From: Bacillota bacterium
GTDB lineage: Bacteria; Bacillota; Clostridia; Christensenellales; Aristaeellaceae
DNA length: 27,219 bases
Direction of reading: 5' to 3'
Assembly: GCA_023404715.1 (NCBI GenBank)
Contig: JAEYAR010000124.1
Span: 1-27,219, forward strand
The notes under the pieces were generated by a model. The model was not told the origin of the DNA. It made no database searches and worked only from the letters and a program-made list of their open reading frames with translations. Positions 1 through 6,783 of this stretch are shown here, piece by piece. The translations under genes and the position numbers were made by a program. The stretch's first letter is position 1; each line of letters starts with the position of its first letter.

Positions 1-26
1 ACTCAGACGTAGCGCAAAGTGTAAAC

Positions 27-469
27 ATTTCAATCCACTCGCTCCGCACGGAGCGAGACGCTTGTTGCTAACTTTCGTCTGCTTATGCGTCTATTTCAAT
101 CCACTCGCTCCGCACGGAGCGAGACCATCGGCCTTGCTGGCCTCAAGATTGAGCTGTGCGATTTCAATCCACTCGCTCCGCACGGAGCGAGACTTCGCGC
201 GGCTTCCCAGGCTTCTTCTTTCGTACGATTTCAATCCACTCGCTCCGCACGGAGCGAGACCTGCTCGAAGAGATCAACGGCGAATACCTGATCGTCATAT
301 TTCAATCCACTCGCTCCGCACGGAGCGAGACCAGTTGTGTTTCTGGGCGATGGAACTGGCCTGAAACACATTTCAATCCACTCGCTCCGCACGGAGCGAG
401 ACCATTCCCACTTAACCCCCTACTACCACCACCATTATTTCAATCCACTCGCTCCGCACGGAGCGAGAC
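27..469 (-). CRISPR. CRISPR array, type I-C-like repeat, 7 repeats
   Basis: Seven identical 33-bp repeats lie at 27-59, 93-125, 161-193, 228-260, 299-331, 370-402 and 437-469, with six unique spacers of 33, 35, 34, 38, 38 and 34 bp. Bases 1-26 look like part of a further spacer, so the array probably continues beyond the left edge. On the minus strand each repeat starts GTCTCGCTCCG, has a CTCGCTCCG/CGGAGCGAG-type stem and ends ATTGAAAT, the ending typical of subtype I-C (Cas5d-processed) repeats. This puts the transcription direction on the minus strand and the leader on the high-coordinate side. Repeats are perfect at both ends, so no degenerate trailer end is visible. No cas gene occurs in the window; the subtype is inferred from the repeat alone. 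Confidence 0.97.
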
Positions 470-597
470 AGCAAAACCTCACTACGGTTTTTATTAAATT
501 TCTATGCAACCGCATAAACTCCTTCTTTTTCAGGTTGACTTTTTCGCTTACCTTAATATACATAAGATGAACCAACAAGCGGCAAAGAAACACGCAG
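470..597 (-). promoter_or_regulatory. Probable CRISPR leader
   Basis: This A+T-rich stretch directly precedes the first (leader-proximal) repeat when the array is read on the minus strand. It contains T/A runs, a small hairpin (504-507 with 512-515) and a possible -10 element (minus-strand TATATT, 555-560) about 80 nt before the first repeat. No convincing -35 box is seen, so the exact promoter is uncertain. No protein-coding gene is supported here. Confidence 0.55.
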
Positions 598-644
598 GGG
601 TGCGAACCCCCCAGGGAAATATAAACCGCTTGTACTTCGCACCC
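598..644. repeat. 9-bp inverted repeat between CRISPR leader and pepF terminator
   Basis: A perfect 9-bp inverted repeat (GGGTGCGAA at 598-606, TTCGCACCC at 636-644) encloses a 29-nt loop. It lies between the CRISPR leader and the pepF terminator. It is not followed by a T run on either strand, so it is not a standard terminator. Function unknown; it could be an operator or a structured RNA segment. Confidence 0.5.
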
Positions 645-652
645 GGCTGAGA

Positions 653-690
653 AAGAATAAAATCCCGAAGGAGTTGCACTTCTTCGGGAT
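653..690 (-). terminator. Rho-independent terminator after pepF
   Basis: A stem pairs 662-673 with 679-690 (12 bp including one G-T pair) around a 5-nt loop. On the minus strand it is followed by TTTATTCTTTC. It lies about 60 nt beyond the pepF stop codon and should end the four-gene operon that starts near 5242, insulating it from the CRISPR leader. Confidence 0.85.
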
Positions 691-749
691 CTTATAATAA
701 ATTGCCGCCGACAGGTGTTGCAGCACATCTAATCTCGCCCTGCGTACGC

Positions 750-2552
750 TTATGCCCTTTGCATGGCACTAAACTGGTCGACCAGCTCCTCGAAGTAGCA
801 TAGCGCGGACTCCACCGGCGCCGGGGTCGACATGTCGATGCCGACCAGCTTCAACTCTTCGATGGGCGGCATGCTCCCGCCGGTGGTCAGAAAGTGACGG
901 TAAGCCTTTACCGCTTCTTCGCCTTCCTCGCGAATTCTCCGCGCAATCGCTACCGCCGCGCAGAAGCTTGTCGCGTACTTGTAGACGTAGAATGCGTTGT
1001 AGAAGTGCGGGATACGCATCCATTCGTTCGCGATCTCCGGGTCTACGACCGCCTTTTCGCCGTAATACAGGTCGTTCAGCCCCTTGTACATCGCGCATAG
1101 CGATTCGCGCGTGAGCGCCTCGCCCGCCTCGGCCATCCGGTGCGCCTTGTGCTCGAACTCTGCGAACATCGTCTGACGGAATACCGTCGTGCGGAATCCC
1201 TCGAGCAAATGGTTGATGAGCGCCGCCTGCGCCTTCCCGTCGTCCTTGTAGCGCTCGCGCAGGTATTCAATCGTCAGCACCTCGTTGACCGTGGAGGCGA
1301 CCTCCGCAACGAAAATGGCGTAATCGCTCTTGGCGAAGGGCTGTGCACCGTTGGAGTAGTAGGAGTGCATCGTATGCCCAAGCTCATGCGCAAGCGTCAG
1401 CATGCTGTCCAGCGTATCTACGTAGTTCGTCAGAATGTACGGGTGCACGTCGTATACGCCACCGTTTGAGTAGGCGCCGCTCGTCTTGCCGCGGTTGGAA
1501 TAAACGTCGATCCAGCGCTCGTCCCGGGCCCTGCACAACACCTTTACGTAGTCGTCCCCCAGCACGCCAAGCGCCTGCTCGATGACCTCAAATCCTTTGT
1601 CGTAAGGCATTTCAAGCTCAAAGTCCTTGACCATCGGCGTGTATAGGTCGTATAAGTGTACTTCATCGAGCCCCAGCACCTCGCCGCGTAGCGCGACGTA
1701 GCGGCTGAGTCCCGGTACATGCGCGTGCATCGCGTCGATCAGGCTGTCGTATACGCTCTGGGGCACCTCGTCCGGGAAGAGCGCCGCCGCCCGAGCGGAC
1801 TCAAAGTGGCGTACCGTCGCGTAAAACAGGTCTTTTTTGACGTTTCCTGCGTACGCTGCGGCAAATGTGTTGCCAAAACCCGCGTATGTGTTCATCATCC
1901 GCTCAAAGGCGGCCTTGCGTACCTCGCGGTCCCGGCTTTCGATGAACGCCCGATAGTTCGCGTCCGTGAGCTCGACCTCTTCACCCCGCTCATTACGGAT
2001 CGTGCCAAAGCGCATGTCTACGTCGGTGAGCATTTCCACCACGTTCTCTACGCCCTGCGCCATGTCCTGCGTCGCGGCCACGAGCTGCTCCATCTCGCTG
2101 GTAAGCGTATGCGCCTTCTGGCGAAGCAGATCCTTTAGAAACACGTCGTAGTCCGAAAATGCCGGGTCCGCAGCGTAGGCGATCAGCGTCGCTTCCGGCA
2201 GCGCGAGCAGCTCCGGGCTCAGGAAAGCCGACGCCGTGGCGTTCTTCGTCCAAAGCGTCATCGCCCGGTCCTGCAGTGCTTGATAGGCCGCTTCGCCGTT
2301 GTCCCCGTTGCGGCTCATGGAGGCGTAGCAATATAGGCGCGTCATGCGCTTCGCCGCGTCGAAGTAAGCGTTTAGCGCGTCCAGCACGACCTCGCGTCCC
2401 TCTGCGAGCCGCCCCGCAAACGCGGCAAACGCCTCGCCCTGCGCTTTCGCCTTTTCAAAGTCGCGCTCCCACTGCGCGTCCGTCTCGTAAATGTCCTTCA
2501 GGTTCCATTTAAAGCGTTCTTCGATTTCAGCGCGCGTTTTTGTCTGCCCCAT
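750..2552 (-). CDS. pepF: Oligoendopeptidase F (M3 family metallopeptidase)
   Basis: This 600-residue protein has the usual length of PepF/M3B oligoendopeptidases, cytoplasmic zinc enzymes that cleave short peptides. The zinc-binding HELGH motif is at residues 389-393 within LAHELGHTMHSYYS, and the downstream glutamate region (AEVASTVNEVLTIEYL) supplies the third ligand. The N-terminal half carries the helical M3 lid (KWNLKDIYETDAQWERDFEKA start). ATG at 2552 is preceded by GGGAGG at 2561-2566. The gene starts 15 nt after the UPF0210 stop and is the last gene of its operon, followed by a clear terminator. It appears intact. Its role with the UPF0210/ACT genes is not obvious; co-transcription is inferred from spacing. 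Confidence 0.96.
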   Translation of the reverse strand: MGQTKTRAEIEERFKWNLKDIYETDAQWERDFEKAKAQGEAFAAFAGRLAEGREVVLDALNAYFDAAKRMTRLYCYASMSRNGDNGEAAYQALQDRAMTLWTKNATASAFLSPELLALPEATLIAYAADPAFSDYDVFLKDLLRQKAHTLTSEMEQLVAATQDMAQGVENVVEMLTDVDMRFGTIRNERGEEVELTDANYRAFIESRDREVRKAAFERMMNTYAGFGNTFAAAYAGNVKKDLFYATVRHFESARAAALFPDEVPQSVYDSLIDAMHAHVPGLSRYVALRGEVLGLDEVHLYDLYTPMVKDFELEMPYDKGFEVIEQALGVLGDDYVKVLCRARDERWIDVYSNRGKTSGAYSNGGVYDVHPYILTNYVDTLDSMLTLAHELGHTMHSYYSNGAQPFAKSDYAIFVAEVASTVNEVLTIEYLRERYKDDGKAQAALINHLLEGFRTTVFRQTMFAEFEHKAHRMAEAGEALTRESLCAMYKGLNDLYYGEKAVVDPEIANEWMRIPHFYNAFYVYKYATSFCAAVAIARRIREEGEEAVKAYRHFLTTGGSMPPIEELKLVGIDMSTPAPVESALCYFEELVDQFSAMQRA

Positions 2553-2567
2553 TTAAAAAACCTCCCG

Positions 2568-3917
2568 TCAATTCTTTAAACTCTGCAACGGCGCGGGGAT
2601 GCGTCCGCCGCGCGCGATAAACGATTCTGCCGAATAGCGGCTGACCGGCATGATCGGCGCACGCCCGAAGAGTCCGCCGAACTCGACGCCGTCGCCGACC
2701 TGCTTGCCGGGCGCGGGGATAACGCGTACCGCCGTCGTCTTGCTGTTGACCATGCCGATGGCCGACTCGTCCGCGATGATCGCGGAAATCGTGGAGGCCG
2801 GCGTGTCTCCCGGTACGGCGATCATGTCCAGGCCGACAGAGCAAACGCAGGTCATGGCCTCCAGCTTCTCCAGGGAGAGGGCGCCAATTTCCGCCGCCTC
2901 GATCATGCCGATGTCCTCGCTGACCGGGATGAATGCGCCGGATAGCCCTCCTACGTGCGACGATGCCATGACTCCGCCCTTTTTGACCGCATCGTTGAGC
3001 AGTGCCAACGCCGCCGTCGTGCCGTGGCAGCCGCAGCGCTCCAGGCCCATCTCTTCTAATATGTGCGCCACGCTGTCGCCCATCGCGGGCGTCGGCGCGA
3101 GCGAGAGGTCTACGATTCCGAACGGCACGTTCAGCCGCGCCGATGCCTCGCGCGCGATGAGTTGACCTACGCGCGTGATTTTGAAGGCCGTGCGCTTGAT
3201 CGTCTCCGCAACCACGTCAAACGGCTTTTCCCTAGCGCTGATCTCCAGCGCGCGCTTGACTACGCCCGGCCCAGAGATGCCTACGTTGATGCAGCAGTCG
3301 CCCTCGCCTGGCCCGTGGAACGCGCCCGCCATGAAGGGATTGTCCTCCACCGCGTTGGAGAAGACGACCAGCTTCATGCAGCCCATGCCGTCCGGCGTAC
3401 AGGCCGCGATTTGCTTGATGACCTGGCCGCACATGCGCACGGCGTCCATGTCGATGCCCGCGCGCGTTGAGGCCACGTTCACGCTCGCGCATACGCGTTC
3501 CGTCGTCGAGAGCGCCTCCGGCAGCGAGAGGATGAGCGCCCGGTCCGAGGCCGTCATGCCCTTTTGCACCAGCGCGCTGTAGCCACCGATGAAGTTGACG
3601 CCCGTCGCCTTCGCCGCCTCGTCCATGGCCCGCGCGGCCGGCAGCGGATCGCCCGCCGCGGCGGCCACCAGCGCGATCGGCGTGACGGAAATGCGCTTGT
3701 TGACGATTGGGATGCCGTATTCGCGCTCCAACGCCTCGCCGACGGCGACCAGGTTTTCCGCCTTCCTCGCGATCCGGTCGTAGATGCGCCCGGCCATCTC
3801 CTTGGGATCCGGGTGCGCGCATTCAAACAGCGATATGCCCATGGTGATCGTGCGGATGTCGAGCTTCTCCTCGGCGATCATGTGCACCGTCTGGAGGATT
3901 TCAGATGTCCCTAGCAT
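2568..3917 (-). CDS. UPF0210 / PFL family protein
   Basis: The 449-residue protein matches the PFL (UPF0210) family by its N-terminus (MLGTSEILQTVHMIAEEKLDIRTITMGISL), its glycine-rich centre and overall length. The family's biochemical function is unknown. A small ACT-domain protein lies just upstream, an arrangement conserved in many Bacillota and some archaea. The start at 3917 is supported by AAGGAGGAGC (3921-3930), which overlaps the ACT gene stop, so the two are tightly coupled. No truncation is visible. An amino-acid-responsive metabolic role is sometimes inferred from the ACT partner, but nothing in this sequence proves it. Confidence 0.93.
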   Translation of the reverse strand: MLGTSEILQTVHMIAEEKLDIRTITMGISLFECAHPDPKEMAGRIYDRIARKAENLVAVGEALEREYGIPIVNKRISVTPIALVAAAAGDPLPAARAMDEAAKATGVNFIGGYSALVQKGMTASDRALILSLPEALSTTERVCASVNVASTRAGIDMDAVRMCGQVIKQIAACTPDGMGCMKLVVFSNAVEDNPFMAGAFHGPGEGDCCINVGISGPGVVKRALEISAREKPFDVVAETIKRTAFKITRVGQLIAREASARLNVPFGIVDLSLAPTPAMGDSVAHILEEMGLERCGCHGTTAALALLNDAVKKGGVMASSHVGGLSGAFIPVSEDIGMIEAAEIGALSLEKLEAMTCVCSVGLDMIAVPGDTPASTISAIIADESAIGMVNSKTTAVRVIPAPGKQVGDGVEFGGLFGRAPIMPVSRYSAESFIARGGRIPAPLQSLKN

Positions 3918-3928
3918 GCTGCTCCTCC

Positions 3929-4204
3929 TTATATGCGGTGCATCGCGTCGAAGATTTCCATGCGCTGGATCAGGATCTGCACGTTAATCTTCGCTTCCAG
4001 CTCTTTCAAGGCGTCTGCGATGTCGCCGAAATCCGCCTTGGAGATGTCGACCATCATGACCATGTTGAATACGTCGGTCAGCACGGTCTGCGCGATGTCC
4101 AGGATGTTCGCGTTCTTTTCCGTCAGTATGGCGCTTACGGCGGCGATGATGCCCGTGCGGTCGTTGCCCAGCACGGTGACGACCGCGGTATTTTTCTTGT
4201 CCAT
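3929..4204 (-). CDS. ACT domain-containing protein (UPF0237)
   Basis: This 91-residue protein is a single ACT domain with the UPF0237 signature: a strand followed by LGNDRTGIIAAVSAILTEKNANILDIAQT. ACT domains bind small ligands, often amino acids, and usually act as dimers. ATG at 4204 has a TAAGGAGG site at about 4212-4219. The stop codon lies 11 nt before the UPF0210 start, the standard genomic partner of this family. It probably forms a complex with, or regulates, the UPF0210 product; this is inference from conserved neighbourhood. Confidence 0.93.
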   Translation of the reverse strand: MDKKNTAVVTVLGNDRTGIIAAVSAILTEKNANILDIAQTVLTDVFNMVMMVDISKADFGDIADALKELEAKINVQILIQRMEIFDAMHRI

Positions 4205-4243
4205 GGGAAGGGCCTCCTTAGTTTCTGCTTTTTGTCTCGGTTC

Positions 4244-5242
4244 TTATTCCCGTCCGTCCGGGATATTGGCGGATTTGATGGAACGTAAATGATCCGGCGC
4301 GCCGTACGCGCTGTTTCCGCCGCCCTGCCCGCCCGCACGGACGAACAGCACGGCGCTGAGCGCGCAGCTGATGGGCACAAACAGCGCCTGAACGATGGGC
4401 TCCGCGAGCTGAATTACACGGATGGGCGCGCCGACGTTAAAGAAGGCGATGCACCAGACGATTGAAACCACCGCCGATACCACAAGCGCGGCCAAGGAGA
4501 GAGCCAGGTTGGAAAGCGCCACAACGCCGATGCGGTGCAGGCAGATCTGCGCCGAACGAACGACCGCGGCCATACCGCGGGTCTCCTCCCCCATCGCCGT
4601 CAGCCAGATGAAGGAGAGCAGCAGCGTGACAAAGAAATTGAACGCCGCCTGCACCACCATCACCAGGATCAGACCGACGATCGTCGCGATCTGCGCCATC
4701 CCAGGGATCATGCCGATGAGCCCGCTGACGAAGGAGAGAATCGAGGCCGCAAAATACGGCAAAATAGAGAGTAACTGCGTGATGATCATGCTGATGAACG
4801 CCAGGAATAAAAGCGACTTCCAGCTCCGCAGCGTCTCTGTCGCCGCATCATTGGCCGTGATGCGCGTGTGTGCGTTCAGCTGCGCCAGGTTCATGCGCGC
4901 GAGCGTAGCCTGCAAGAGCGGAATCAGGAAAAAGGACGAAAGCAGCGAGATCAGCCCCGTGCGCAGCATCGTCTCCGACGAACTGGCCATCGTCTCCAGC
5001 AACAGATTCGCAAACGCCTCCGCGGTCGCAGTACCGGCCGCCATGCCGTGCAAAAAGTCCTCCCACGCCGTAAATAGCGGCGCCGTCACCTGCCATGCGG
5101 AAACGGTAGAAAGCAATTGCGGCAGCAGATAGAGCAGGGCGCAGAGCGCGAAAGCGCCCGCCGCATTCTCCCGCAGCAGCGCCGCCGCGTCCTTCAGGCA
5201 AGCGCGAGCGTCCCGCGCGGCCTGGCGAAAAGTCCTCTTCAT
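4244..5242 (-). CDS. Polytopic membrane protein of unknown function
   Basis: The 332-residue protein begins with a basic cytoplasmic segment (MKRTFRQAARDARACLKDAA). About six hydrophobic segments follow, near residues 28-46, 93-115, 145-170, 172-205, 235-262 and 275-300. The C-terminus is glycine-rich and hydrophilic (RAGGQGGGNSAYGAPDHL). I do not recognise a named family; it resembles generic glycerophosphoryl-diester-permease-like or DUF membrane proteins of Bacillota. ATG at 5242 has GGAGG at 5251-5255, and a promoter lies just upstream. It is the first gene of the operon with the ACT, UPF0210 and pepF genes. Confidence 0.8.
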   Translation of the reverse strand: MKRTFRQAARDARACLKDAAALLRENAAGAFALCALLYLLPQLLSTVSAWQVTAPLFTAWEDFLHGMAAGTATAEAFANLLLETMASSSETMLRTGLISLLSSFFLIPLLQATLARMNLAQLNAHTRITANDAATETLRSWKSLLFLAFISMIITQLLSILPYFAASILSFVSGLIGMIPGMAQIATIVGLILVMVVQAAFNFFVTLLLSFIWLTAMGEETRGMAAVVRSAQICLHRIGVVALSNLALSLAALVVSAVVSIVWCIAFFNVGAPIRVIQLAEPIVQALFVPISCALSAVLFVRAGGQGGGNSAYGAPDHLRSIKSANIPDGRE

Positions 5243-5264
5243 TCTATCGACCTCCTAACATGTT

Positions 5265-5293
5265 ATTGTAGCGTATTTGTCCGCCAGCCGCAA
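5265..5293 (-). promoter_or_regulatory. Promoter for the membrane protein-ACT-UPF0210-pepF operon
   Basis: On the minus strand a TTGCGG -35 (5288-5293) and a TACAAT -10 (5265-5270) are separated by 17 nt. The leader to the ATG at 5242 would be only about 15-20 nt and contains the AGGAGG site. The -10 matches consensus at five of six positions and the -35 only in its TTG half. It faces away from the GNAT promoter at 5324-5352. Confidence 0.55.
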
Positions 5294-5323
5294 GCATTTG
5301 GGATGCTTCCGGCGAAAAAACGG

Positions 5324-5352
5324 TTGCTTTTCCCCCGCTTTCTCTTTATACT
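5324..5352 (+). promoter_or_regulatory. Sigma-A-type promoter for the GNAT gene
   Basis: TTGCTT (5324-5329) and TATACT (5347-5352) are separated by exactly 17 nt on the plus strand. The predicted transcript start near 5358 is about 30 nt before the GTG start codon at 5387, with a G-rich ribosome binding site (5373-5377) between. This supports expression of the insert-bearing GNAT gene. Confidence 0.65.
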
Positions 5353-5386
5353 AACCCCATCAAAGGTAAGAAGGGGGCGACTTGCC

Positions 5387-5944
5387 GTGCTCATCATCAA
5401 ACCCGCCGGTCAGGACCGTTACGCCCTCTACGAAGACGCCGCCTATGCAGGCGGCGTCAACAGCTGTCCGGAAAATCTCCGAGGGGCTACCCCAAAGGAA
5501 ATCATTTGCGGCGACATGCGCGGCGCAAATGCGCGCTTTTCGCGAAGCGAAGCGGAGCAAAAAGCGTCCCCGTACCTGAGGCCGCCCGCAAAATCCGCAG
5601 ATTTTGAGGCCGAATCTCCGTCCCCCTTGGGTGAAAAACGCAGTTTTTCACCCAGCGCAGGCGCCGCCTATGCAGGCGGCGTCACGGTCTACCCCAAGGG
5701 CGAAATTTTCTCGCTCGGCATCCTCATCGTCCCCGCGATGCGCAGGCGCGGCCTCGCGCTGGAGGCGCTCAACCAAATCACGCGTATGTACTTTGATCGC
5801 GGCTTCAAGGTCTGTGTCGACCAGGTGGAGGCCGCAAATGTCGCCTCCATCCGTTTGCACGAGCGGGCGGGGTTTGTGCTGGAGACAGAAGATTCACCCG
5901 ACGCCCAACGCATTCTCACATTTAAAAAATCTCACGTTATTTGA
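5387..5944 (+). CDS. Small GNAT family N-acetyltransferase carrying an in-frame hairpin-rich insert
   Basis: The protein is 185 residues from a GTG start at 5387 (AAGGGGGCG ribosome site at 5371-5378). The C-terminal part is a clear GNAT domain: GILIVPAMRRRGLALEAL is the acetyl-CoA-binding motif A (RRxGxA), and ANVASIRLHERAGF is the usual late helix-strand. The N-terminal strand (LIIKPAGQDRYALYED) is split from the next strand (VTVYPKGEIFSLG) by 75 extra residues encoded by a 225-bp repeat-flanked insert. Without the insert the protein would be about 110 residues, a compact GNAT. The frame stays open throughout, so it may still be functional, with the insert in a strand-strand turn. The 3' end overlaps the convergent rfbD stop by 8 bp. 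Substrate unknown. Confidence 0.8.
   Translation: MLIIKPAGQDRYALYEDAAYAGGVNSCPENLRGATPKEIICGDMRGANARFSRSEAEQKASPYLRPPAKSADFEAESPSPLGEKRSFSPSAGAAYAGGVTVYPKGEIFSLGILIVPAMRRRGLALEALNQITRMYFDRGFKVCVDQVEAANVASIRLHERAGFVLETEDSPDAQRILTFKKSHVI
5435..5684. repeat. Palindrome-rich insertion element inside the GNAT gene
   Basis: A 23-bp direct repeat occurs at 5437-5459 and 5662-5684, exactly 225 bp apart (75 codons). Each copy is itself a hairpin with arms GCCGCCT/AGGCGGC and loop ATGC; the first extends to 10-bp arms at 5435-5458. Between them are further hairpins: 5503-5510 with 5524-5531, 5534-5540 with 5560-5566, 5589-5595 with 5600-5606 (loop CGCA), and 5628-5639 with 5643-5654 (about 12 bp, loop GCA). 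No transposase is encoded, so this resembles a non-autonomous palindromic element that preserves the reading frame. Its family is not recognised. Confidence 0.75.
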
Positions 5945-6779
5945 GTACTTCAATATAGCGATGCAACGCATCCCGCCAAGTCGGCAGTCTCGTAAAACCC
6001 GCTGTATCGAGCGATCGTTTGCTCAAGCGGGAGTTCAGCGGTCGTTTGGCAGGCGACGGATATGCGCTCGTGAGAATCGGGTGCACTTCGCAGTTCAAGC
6101 CGGCCTCCTCCATGATCGCCTGTGCAAATTCATACCACGAGCAATACCCTTCGTTCGTCGCATGATACGTTCCGAATTTTTCCGTCTCTATCATGTCGCA
6201 CAGCAGGCGTGCGAGGTCGTCCGTATACGTCGGAGAGCCGATCTGGTCGCAAACCACGTCGATGCTCTCCTTTTCTTTGCCCAATCGCAGCATTGTCTTC
6301 ACAAAATTGTTGCCGTTGATCCCAAATACCCAAGCGATACGCACGATGAACGCCTTCGTCAGGATTTCCCGTACAGCCGCTTCACCCTCCGCTTTCGTTT
6401 TGCCGTAAACGCTCTGCGGCGCGATGCGCGCGTCTACCTCAAAGGGTTCCTCTCCTTCGCCGTCAAACACGTAATCCGTCGAGATGTACATCATCGCTGC
6501 GTCGATCTTCCGGCATGCTTGCGCGACGTTACGTGTGCCCTCCGCATTGACCGCTCTGCACATCGCTTCGTTCTCTTCCGCCTGATTCACCGCTGTATAG
6601 GCCGCGCAGTGCACCACCACGTCGGGATGGTAGTGCACGATCACGCTGTTCGTCTCCTCTGCGTCCGTCAGGTCACAATCCTGTATGTCGATCCCCCAAT
6701 GCTCTACTCCGCGCGCCGTTAAATGCTTGCAGACATCGTATCCCAATTGCCCGCGCACGCCCGTAACCAATACCTTCAT
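5937..6779 (-). CDS. rfbD: dTDP-4-dehydrorhamnose reductase
   Basis: The enzyme reduces dTDP-4-keto-L-rhamnose to dTDP-L-rhamnose, the last step of the rhamnose donor pathway. From the ATG at 6779 it is 280 residues, normal for RfbD/RmlD. It starts with the NAD(P)-binding MKVLVTGVRGQLGYDV, has STDYVFDGEG and the YGKTK catalytic Tyr-x3-Lys, and WVFG in the later part. A longer frame reaches 6902 but runs into rfbB; the chosen start has AGGAAG upstream and leaves a 4-nt gap after the rfbB stop. It is the last gene of the rfbACBD group and of the whole locus. No strong terminator follows; the stop overlaps the convergent GNAT gene. Confidence 0.95.
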   Translation of the reverse strand: MKVLVTGVRGQLGYDVCKHLTARGVEHWGIDIQDCDLTDAEETNSVIVHYHPDVVVHCAAYTAVNQAEENEAMCRAVNAEGTRNVAQACRKIDAAMMYISTDYVFDGEGEEPFEVDARIAPQSVYGKTKAEGEAAVREILTKAFIVRIAWVFGINGNNFVKTMLRLGKEKESIDVVCDQIGSPTYTDDLARLLCDMIETEKFGTYHATNEGYCSWYEFAQAIMEEAGLNCEVHPILTSAYPSPAKRPLNSRLSKRSLDTAGFTRLPTWRDALHRYIEVLK

Positions 6780-6783
6780 TTGC

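Noticed and set aside
62..497. Open frames of 100-113 codons across the array
   Set aside because: They arise only because the repeat is a multiple of three and spacers lack stops; the translation is the repeat unit over and over.
601..650. T-arm-like GGGTTCGCACCC on the minus strand, suggesting a tRNA or attachment-site fragment
   Set aside because: No acceptor, D or anticodon arms can be folded around it and the loop does not match the T-loop consensus; it is better described as a simple inverted repeat.
1719..2138. Long plus-strand frame opposite pepF, and similar antisense frames opposite UPF0210, rfb and transketolase genes
   Set aside because: They are antisense shadows of G+C-rich genes with clear families, without ribosome sites or recognisable domains.
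5292..5308. AAGCAT/ATGCTT hairpin between the divergent promoters as a terminator
   Set aside because: No T run follows on either strand and no gene ends there; it overlaps the -35 of the minus-strand promoter.
5905..5942. Terminator for rfbD from a short CTCA/TGAG stem followed by six T on the minus strand
   Set aside because: The stem is only 4 bp; too weak to call, although transcription must end somewhere in the convergent overlap.
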